Positions 63,668 to 64,000 of a stretch of DNA of 64,000 nucleotides are shown here, in pieces; the first letter of the stretch is position 1, and each line of letters begins with the position of its first letter. The DNA is from JANQEU01 sp965601455. Its GTDB lineage: Bacteria > Bacteroidota > Bacteroidia > Cytophagales > Cyclobacteriaceae. The stretch covers positions 558,001-622,000 of the forward strand of contig OZ271831.1 in NCBI GenBank assembly GCA_965601455.1. The letters run 5' to 3'. The notes under the pieces are model-generated. The model made no database searches, was not told the origin of the DNA, and saw only the letters and a program-made list of their open reading frames with translations. Both the position numbers and the translations under genes were made by a program.

Positions 63668-64000
63668 GATAGAAGAATTACTGATGACCAAAGACTACGC
63701 TGATTTGACTTCAGAAGAAAAGCTTTTGGTTCAGGACGAAATTGGTGGCGAAGAAGTTTACAGGTTATATCGGCTTTCGACTGCGGAGAGGTTTACAACT
63801 AAACGTGCGACCAAGAAAAAGTTAATGTCGGCGATGAGAGCTCGTCATCAATCATGGGTTTTTAGGATTATAAATGCCAAAGTACCGGCTTACGCGGCTC
63901 TTACCATGCTAACTCTTTTACTTGTTGGAGTATTGTTTTTCCAACCAGTTGAGCAGGTTTTGGTTGAAACACCGGTCTATGTTAAAGGGGAAACGATAAG
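63645..64000 (+). CDS. probable anti-sigma factor, 3' end outside the window
   Basis: The visible 118 residues begin MEDRQLDRIEELLMTKDYAD and have a charged cytoplasmic helical part (TSEEKLLVQDEIGGEEVYRLY), then a membrane helix (VPAYAALTMLTLLLVGVLFF) and the start of an extracytoplasmic part. The order cytoplasmic helices, single helix, outer domain fits a membrane anti-sigma factor, as does the 23-base overlap with the sigma gene. No zinc-binding HxxxCxxC motif is present, so it belongs to a non-ZAS type. Confidence 0.75.
   Translation, partial: MEDRQLDRIEELLMTKDYADLTSEEKLLVQDEIGGEEVYRLYRLSTAERFTTKRATKKKLMSAMRARHQSWVFRIINAKVPAYAALTMLTLLLVGVLFFQPVEQVLVETPVYVKGETI

Noticed and set aside
1..64000. 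CRISPR arrays, tRNA/rRNA genes, intact insertion sequences or prophage genes
   Set aside because: Reading through the gaps I saw no short regularly spaced repeats, no cloverleaf-like sequence and no transposase or phage structural gene.

Overview
The window looks like the chromosome of a Bacteroidota bacterium, most likely a marine or environmental Cytophagales-type gliding relative. The reasons are two proteins ending in type IX secretion (T9SS) sorting domains, many lipoproteins and outer-membrane barrels, a 7TMR-DISM histidine kinase, TPR-LuxR transmembrane regulators, PadR genes fused by ATGA overlaps to FtsX-type permeases, an almost complete lack of Shine-Dalgarno sequences, and promoters that fit the Bacteroidota pattern TTG/TTTG-N19-21-TAnnTTTG. 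I see no rRNA, tRNA, CRISPR array or intact insertion sequence.

Layout. 1-8.9 kb (minus strand): a truncated PadR/FtsX-permease pair, a YVTN beta-propeller, two S33-type hydrolases, an SRPBCC protein, an Lnt-like nitrilase membrane protein and a Crp/Fnr regulator. 8.9-14.4 kb: an accessory block of small unknown genes separated by four long imperfect hairpins. Each hairpin has a GCTAAC...GTTAGC-type core, a 4/5-nt unpaired spacer and a second paired box. Each of three gene units is bounded by its own private 9-10 bp inverted repeat. This is the geometry of integron gene cassettes with attC sites. A solitary tyrosine recombinase (14.5-15.4 kb) follows on the same strand; it lacks the IntI-specific insertion. 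This block is the most unusual part of the window.

15.4-26.2 kb: housekeeping and stress genes (Ada, TreT trehalose synthase, DUF4332, exported intradiol-dioxygenase-like protein), a second complete PadR/permease operon with a visible operator-promoter, a GNAT/CPBP pair and an AraC-type membrane regulator. 26.4-34.9 kb: a T9SS-exported FG-GAP protein, DoxX, saccharopine-dehydrogenase-like enzyme, porin, SatP-type acetate transporter, penicillin-acylase lipoprotein and isochorismatase. 34.9-48 kb: two sensor kinases, a MarR unit with two matching operators, the three-gene proton-translocating transhydrogenase operon, an ArsR-SRPBCC unit with twin operators around its promoter, an amidohydrolase, an ABC-F ATPase and an exported metallo-beta-lactamase-fold hydrolase.

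48-64 kb: a 3157-residue T9SS-secreted adhesin-like protein (about 17 Ig-like Big_5-type domains, three cadherin-like repeats, four C-terminal Ig-like repeats). It contains an old internal duplication of 1362 bp period. Behind it lie two tandem paralogous TPR-LuxR regulators. Divergent from these is an operon for a formylglycine-generating-enzyme-like exported protein, an ECF sigma factor and a probable anti-sigma factor that runs off the window. Perfect palindromes lie in front of both the adhesin and the sigma operon, so this end of the window may be one surface-regulation module (inference).
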